DNA of 64,000 nucleotides from Tritrichomonas musculus. Its lineage: Eukaryota; Parabasalia; Tritrichomonadida; Tritrichomonadidae. The translations under genes and the position numbers were made by a program. Location: the NCBI GenBank assembly GCA_039105265.1, contig JAPFFF010000051.1:248001-312000 (forward strand). Reading direction: 5' to 3'. The notes under the pieces are model-generated. The model made no database searches and was not told the DNA's origin. It saw nothing but the letters and a program-made list of their open reading frames with translations. Shown one piece after another: positions 60,240 to 64,000 of the stretch (the first letter of the stretch is position 1; every line of letters starts with the position of its first letter).

Positions 60240-60716
60240 GCTCACTTGAACATTCGAAAAGCATAACTGGCTTATGAATAATCTTAATCATGAGAGTCTT
60301 ATATGATCTTTTTTGTCACGCAACGAGCATGATGCACAGCGACTTGAAGCCAGAAAACGTCCTGTTTGACGAGTCAGGCCACGTGAAAATCAACGACTTT
60401 GGCATTTAGTGCATCGTCGAAGACGAGCGGAGTTGGAATGTTGAAATTCATGGGGCTGGAACTTCTGAAAGGAAGCACGAAGAACGACAACAAAGTAGAC
60501 GTTTTTTCATTCGGCGTTGTCGTCTTCTTCATTCTGAGTGGCAGGGAAATGCCGAAGATAAGCATCATCGAACAAGGTTGCTGGAAGAAGGCGAGGATCA
60601 TCGAGCATCAACAAGATATCCACCAACTCATCAACAGTTGCTGGTCAACGTCATCAAGTGATCATCCGTCATTCACAAAAAATCTCAGCTTCATCAAAAA
60701 GAACAAGTTCAAGTAG
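60240..60716 (+). pseudogene. Protein kinase C-terminal lobe relic
   Basis: Plus-strand remains of a kinase catalytic domain. Text from about 60320 gives MMHSDLKPENVLFDESGHVK and INDFG, which are subdomains VIb (normally HRDLKPEN, here HSD) and VII (DFG), then a stop at 60407-60409. In another frame it goes on with FMGLELLKGSTKNDNKVDVF (subdomains VIII-IX; the usual APE reads GLE), SFGVVVFFILSG and a subdomain XI-like INSCWSTSSSDHPSF. The usual Arg of the HRD motif and the APE motif are altered and the N-lobe is missing, so it is a dead fragment. Its GC content is visibly higher than that of its flanks, which suggests a well-expressed parent gene or a recent arrival from elsewhere. Confidence 0.75.
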
Positions 60717-61120
60717 ATCGACAGCGTCGAGAAAAACATTTTATCTATCAAAAATTACGTTAAATTTTAAAACTATTTTTTGGAACTTTTTATCTAAATG
60801 TCTTTTTTTTATCTTTTAGCAGTATTAAAATATATCAAAGTTTTTGTCATTTTTTTGAAAGATCGTTTTGAATCAAATCTTATACTCACACCATTTAATA
60901 AGGGTTTTTTGATAAATTTTTTAAACTACTTAAAATTTTTTTTCTATTAAGTTTTGCTTAAATAACCGTTTTTTAACCTCTTTTTTGTTCTCAATTTTTT
61001 AATACAGTATATTCAATTTTTTTAATTTTAGTTTAGATTACTTATTATGCGATTTCCATTGTATGGCATGATTCGATAATTTCAGGAGATGAGTATTCTA
61101 GCAAAAAAAAAAAAAGAGTA
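60717..61120. other. AT-rich spacer
   Basis: T-rich low-complexity DNA with no supported gene. The text AATACAGTATATTCAA near 61003 resembles the outer end of the MITE at 58727-58917 (TACAGTATGTTGAA on its right side) and could be a solo end, but it is too short to be sure. Confidence 0.4.
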
Positions 61121-61330
61121 TTGAAGCAAGTCGCTGCCTCAGGCAACTTGTCTGTTTCAAACTTATCTGAAACAATGATTCTGAAATTATGGTCACTTTT
61201 CGGCAATTTTATCAAAACCGTTATGAGCTACAAGCAGCTCTCTTTGCTGCTTGTAGCTCATCAAATTAAGACATTCCCAAAAAGTAAGTTTTTCTTGATT
61301 CTCCAATTCTGTAAGAAATTCTTTCTCTGA
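61121..61330 (+). pseudogene. Unidentified coding remnant
   Basis: A 69-codon plus-strand stretch with non-random composition (VSNLSETMILKLWSLFGNF). I do not recognise it. It runs into the perfect hairpin at 61223-61261, and past that the coding signal moves to the minus strand, so it is probably cut off by a rearrangement. It could belong to the 5' part of the SecA-like relic downstream. Confidence 0.35.
61223..61261. repeat. Perfect 16-bp hairpin at a strand switch
   Basis: ATGAGCTACAAGCAGC, a 7-nt loop TCTCTTT, then the exact complement. The GC is about 50% and the pairing is perfect, which is unusual here. It separates plus-strand coding remains on the left from minus-strand remains on the right, as expected of an inversion or foldback duplication breakpoint. 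A transcription terminator role is unlikely in this lineage. Confidence 0.75.
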
Positions 61331-61345
61331 GCTCATCGACGGTTA

Positions 61346-61715
61346 TCATCTTAGATCCTTGACAAAGGGAGAACTAAAGCCGATATTTTCATAAATACCG
61401 TTTCCGATAAGGTAAATTTTATCGGTTAAAAGGTCAATTCTTTTTCGAATAGAATTTGAAATAAAAGTGCCAATTTGTTCATGTAACACAATTTGTGAAC
61501 TGGTTGGATTTGTTACTTCACTAACCGTCCCATCTAAACGGTCTCGGATATGAATTGAATAAATTAACGTCTTTTTGACATTCACGAAGATTTGTGATGA
61601 ACTTTTTGAATCGTTCATCAACGCTAAAAATGGCCCTTTTATCTATCGTCCTGCCAGCAATTGCATCCCTGACAAACGGTGCAAACGGCAGGTTTTTGGT
61701 CTTAATCCATTCATC
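61346..61715 (-). pseudogene. Unidentified minus-strand coding remnant
   Basis: Read on the minus strand, the first part encodes NLPFAPFVRDAIAGRTIDK and FKKFITNLRECQKDV. After a frame change near 61575 it continues LIYSIHIRDRLDGTVSEVTN and QIGTFISNSIRKRID, ending IGFSSPFVKDLR. The composition is clearly protein-like and of higher complexity than random AT frames. I recognise no family. The flanking relics are all on the plus strand, so this block may be inverted relative to them, with one edge at the 61223-61261 hairpin and the other near 61725. Confidence 0.5.
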
Positions 61716-61728
61716 ATTCGATAATTAA

Positions 61729-63060
61729 AAAGATAGGCCTAAATTGAAAGGAAGAATGGCTCAAGTTGCCACAAGTGAAGGAAAAAGTATCATCATTGCA
61801 ATGCTAGCAGGATCAATCGCACTTACAGGAAGTTGTGTTGATGTTATTTCATCTTCAATGCATCTTGCAGAAAGATGCTGAAAAGTTCAAACCATTTTAT
61901 GAAAAAACTTGGTTTGAAATGAGGTTTTGTTTCTGAGAAAAATAATCCAAATGGCTTTGATTTTCATGTGTTATACTCAGTCAACTTAAGGTTTGAGTTT
62001 GCATTATTCCGTGAAGGAATCGTATGTAATGATGACATCCAAACTACCCCTTTTGTTTGATAATGAAAAGCATCGACCATTCATGACAGCAATTATTGAT
62101 GAAGCTAATAACTTGTTCATTGATACAGCTCCCAATTCAGCAATCATTTCTAAAGGAGGAAATAGCAAGCTGACATGGATATTCAAGTCAATTTGGGAAT
62201 GTGTTTGTGATCTGATAATTACGGCAAATTTGATTCGTAAAAAGATTAAAATCAATAGCTAATGCTGAACAACCAAATGATCTAAAAAAGTATCACAGAT
62301 ATTCAGCCAAATAAATATATTTCAAGTGCAGTCAGAGCTGTTAAGATGCAAAGAGATGCTGATTATATATTTGACCCTAGTAAATTCATGCAATTCATTC
62401 ATCCATCGACATCAATGCATGATTCTTCCTGTGTTATCAGCATCAATGATAAAAATATCTAAACTGAACTAAAAAGAAGGTCTTCCAGTTCAAGTGCAGT
62501 CATACAGAGCAGCATCATTTTCATATCCTTCTTTCTTCAAGCCTTACAAAAACTTTTTTGGGTTAACAGAAACACTTGGAGAAGAAATTTCTTCAAATTT
62601 ACAAAGTTGATAGTTTGTGACGTTCCACCAAATCGTGAATGTCAAAGAATTAGCCAAAAAAACATTGATTATTTCATTCAAATAAAAAGAAAAAAGAACT
62701 CATTGTTGAGAAGATTCGAGAGATTACGTCGTAAGATCGCCCTTTTCTTATCATCAAAATACATCGAATTCTCTTCGTAACCTTTCGATCAATTCACTAT
62801 GTCTTAAATGATCAGCAAGAACAAGACGAAGATTTTATATTATCGAAAGAGCTTGAAAAACCAGGTTCTGTTACAATTGCAACAAACACAGCTCGAACTG
62901 GAACAGACATCCATGTTGATGAACTAGAGGAAGAATTCACACATTAATAACATTTTTCCCAGCAAATCTTCGTGTCGAATGACAAGCACTCGGAAGATCA
63001 GAAAGGTTCTTGTCAGATCATTTTTGCATCAAACAATTTCGGTAATGACAATGTAAAAAC
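61729..63060 (+). pseudogene. SecA-like DEAD helicase (preprotein translocase ATPase-like) relic
   Basis: Plus-strand remains of a SecA-type ATPase, broken into several frames. KGRMAQVATSEGKSIIIAML at 61747-61806 contains the Walker A (ATSEGKS, 61768-61788; ATGEGKT in typical SecA). IIDEANNLFID at 62092-62124 is the Walker B/DEAD box. ARTGTDIHVDE near 62890-62925 corresponds to motif V (GRGTDI). QALGRSERF near 62977-63005 corresponds to motif VI. Between them are SSAVRAVKMQRDADYIFDP and FKPYKNFFGLTETLGEEIS, which fit the region leading to the second helicase lobe. SecA-like proteins outside bacteria and plastids are known in some protists and intracellular bacteria; a role in bacterial-type secretion should not be assumed. 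Several frame changes and stops make it non-functional. Confidence 0.75.
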
Positions 63061-63850
63061 AACAGATGAGACACTAAAAAGACGTTTATAACAAGAGAAC
63101 GCAGCAGATCAAAATCAATTCTTTAATTGTTGGAAATCGATTTTTACTCAAGAAAAGCTGCATATAATGTTTTGAGTAAATACTTTTGATTACATTTCGT
63201 TGCATTATAAAAAAATTCTTTAATACGCCCGAATCAGAAATAATACTTAAAGCTTTATTTTCCAGAAACAACATTTTGCATCAATTCAAAATGAGCTTCT
63301 GGATTGCTGGTGTGAATATTTTACATCAAAGACATTCATTCCAATCATTCCTTAAAAAGTACAGTTACATATTTTCAGGCATTCAATGAAATCATTCCAG
63401 ATAAATTCCAAAGAATTCCAAAGTTCTAACAGTTCCAAGTAGAATCTACAGAATCATCTGCACGCTTTGAAAAGATTTGTTAAATTTGTATCAAATAATA
63501 ATTCCAAAGAATTCCATTTTTTGGAGGATTTTATTAAACGATCGATGTTGCTTTTAACCTTCTTGCTAATGGTCAGATTCAAAATGATGACATGATTATA
63601 ATTCAAAATCCTAAAAGTGGCATTATTGATCGTGCTATCCTGAAAATGGCTAACGATCTTTTTTTAATGGGGTTTGATAGTTTTTCAAAGTCAAAATGCT
63701 TTAAAGTGATGCAACTATGATTTTAAATCTGCTTTGAGTTTGATAATGAATTCTGATATTATAATTTTACTAATAGAGTTTCAATAAACAATGATGGAAT
63801 ACGTTAAAAATTTATTTTTGAATAGTGATGCTAGCATTAACACAACAAAA
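63061..63850 (+). pseudogene. Downstream coding remains, probably the tail of the SecA-like gene
   Basis: Fragments in changing frames: NELLDCWCEYFTSKTF near 63285-63330 and NGQIQNDDMIIIQNPKSGII near 63570-63630, followed by ILKMANDLFLMGFDSF. The composition is protein-like and on the same strand as the SecA relic. The first fragment is plausible as the SecA-like C-terminal extension; the second I do not recognise. There are many stops. Confidence 0.4.
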
Positions 63851-63860
63851 AATCATTAGT

Positions 63861-64000
63861 GATGCTAATAAACCATTGAATTCTTGGACTACTTTGATTG
63901 AAATCAAAGAAAAGGCCGAGGATGAACATCAGAAATTAGATATTTATGAATTCCCTCGTCAAAGTCCGCCGGTTAAATACGTTAGATTGATTCAAACAGG
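63861..64000 (+). pseudogene. Partial second copy of the discoidin-domain coding sequence, cut by window end
   Basis: These 140 bp match 58358-58497 with three substitutions by eye, starting abruptly at GATGCTAATAAACC. The frame is open and encodes DANKPLNSWTTLIEI through VRLIQTG, the last part of the second F5/8C domain. There is no BTB or coiled-coil sequence before it; instead it follows decayed DNA. It is probably a recent partial duplication of the gene at 56173-58564, or of a close paralogue. Its continuation lies outside the window, so it could also be part of a longer gene. Confidence 0.8.

Noticed and set aside
61993-62262. Separate 89-codon gene
   Set aside because: It is one open fragment of the SecA-like relic (contains the IIDEANNLFID box) and not an independent gene.

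Overview
The window looks like nuclear DNA of a parabasalid protist (Trichomonas, Tritrichomonas or a relative). The grounds are family content: a 23-residue BspA-type leucine-rich-repeat protein with an ankyrin/DUF3447-like N-terminus, a BTB/coiled-coil/discoidin (F5/8C) protein, a SecA-like helicase relic, a Polinton (Maverick) polymerase, intronless genes, very AT-rich spacers, and TCA-Y-T-type initiator elements close to start codons. The species cannot be fixed from the sequence alone.

Layout. Positions 1-33412 are one uninterrupted satellite of about 547 tandem 61-bp units, roughly 49% GC, each carrying a 13-bp inverted repeat. The units follow a small grammar of two heads and two loops, and they form higher-order repeats of 5.4-5.7 kb. 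The array ends directly against a partial, broken Polinton polymerase gene (33413-36051, minus strand). From 36052 to about 45890 lies very AT-rich DNA packed with inverted-repeat elements: a 1.73-kb foldback element with 413-bp near-identical arms, a possible TTAA-flanked element, mosaic short inverted repeats and a decayed, probably internally deleted hAT transposon. It holds one small unrecognised gene (39381-39854) with a good initiator element.

From 45891 the window holds host-type genes. These are the ankyrin/BspA-LRR gene (45891-48593, plus), a very large gene coding for a protein with about 146 copies of a 9-residue acidic repeat (50197-55113, minus), and a BTB/coiled-coil/F5-8C gene with one frameshift at an A8 run (56173-58564, plus). 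After that comes a 191-bp Tc1/mariner-type MITE and then a graveyard from about 59 kb to the end. The graveyard contains relics of an ankyrin/Sel1-type gene, a protein kinase, an unknown minus-strand gene and a SecA-like ATPase, and finally a 140-bp second copy of the discoidin coding sequence that runs off the window.

There is no operon-like organisation and no evidence that the genes form one pathway. The most unusual items are the satellite grammar with its one inverted-loop unit, the satellite/Polinton junction, the 9-residue repeat gene (open on both strands), and the near-perfect long-arm foldback element. No RNA genes, CRISPR arrays or telomeric arrays were seen.
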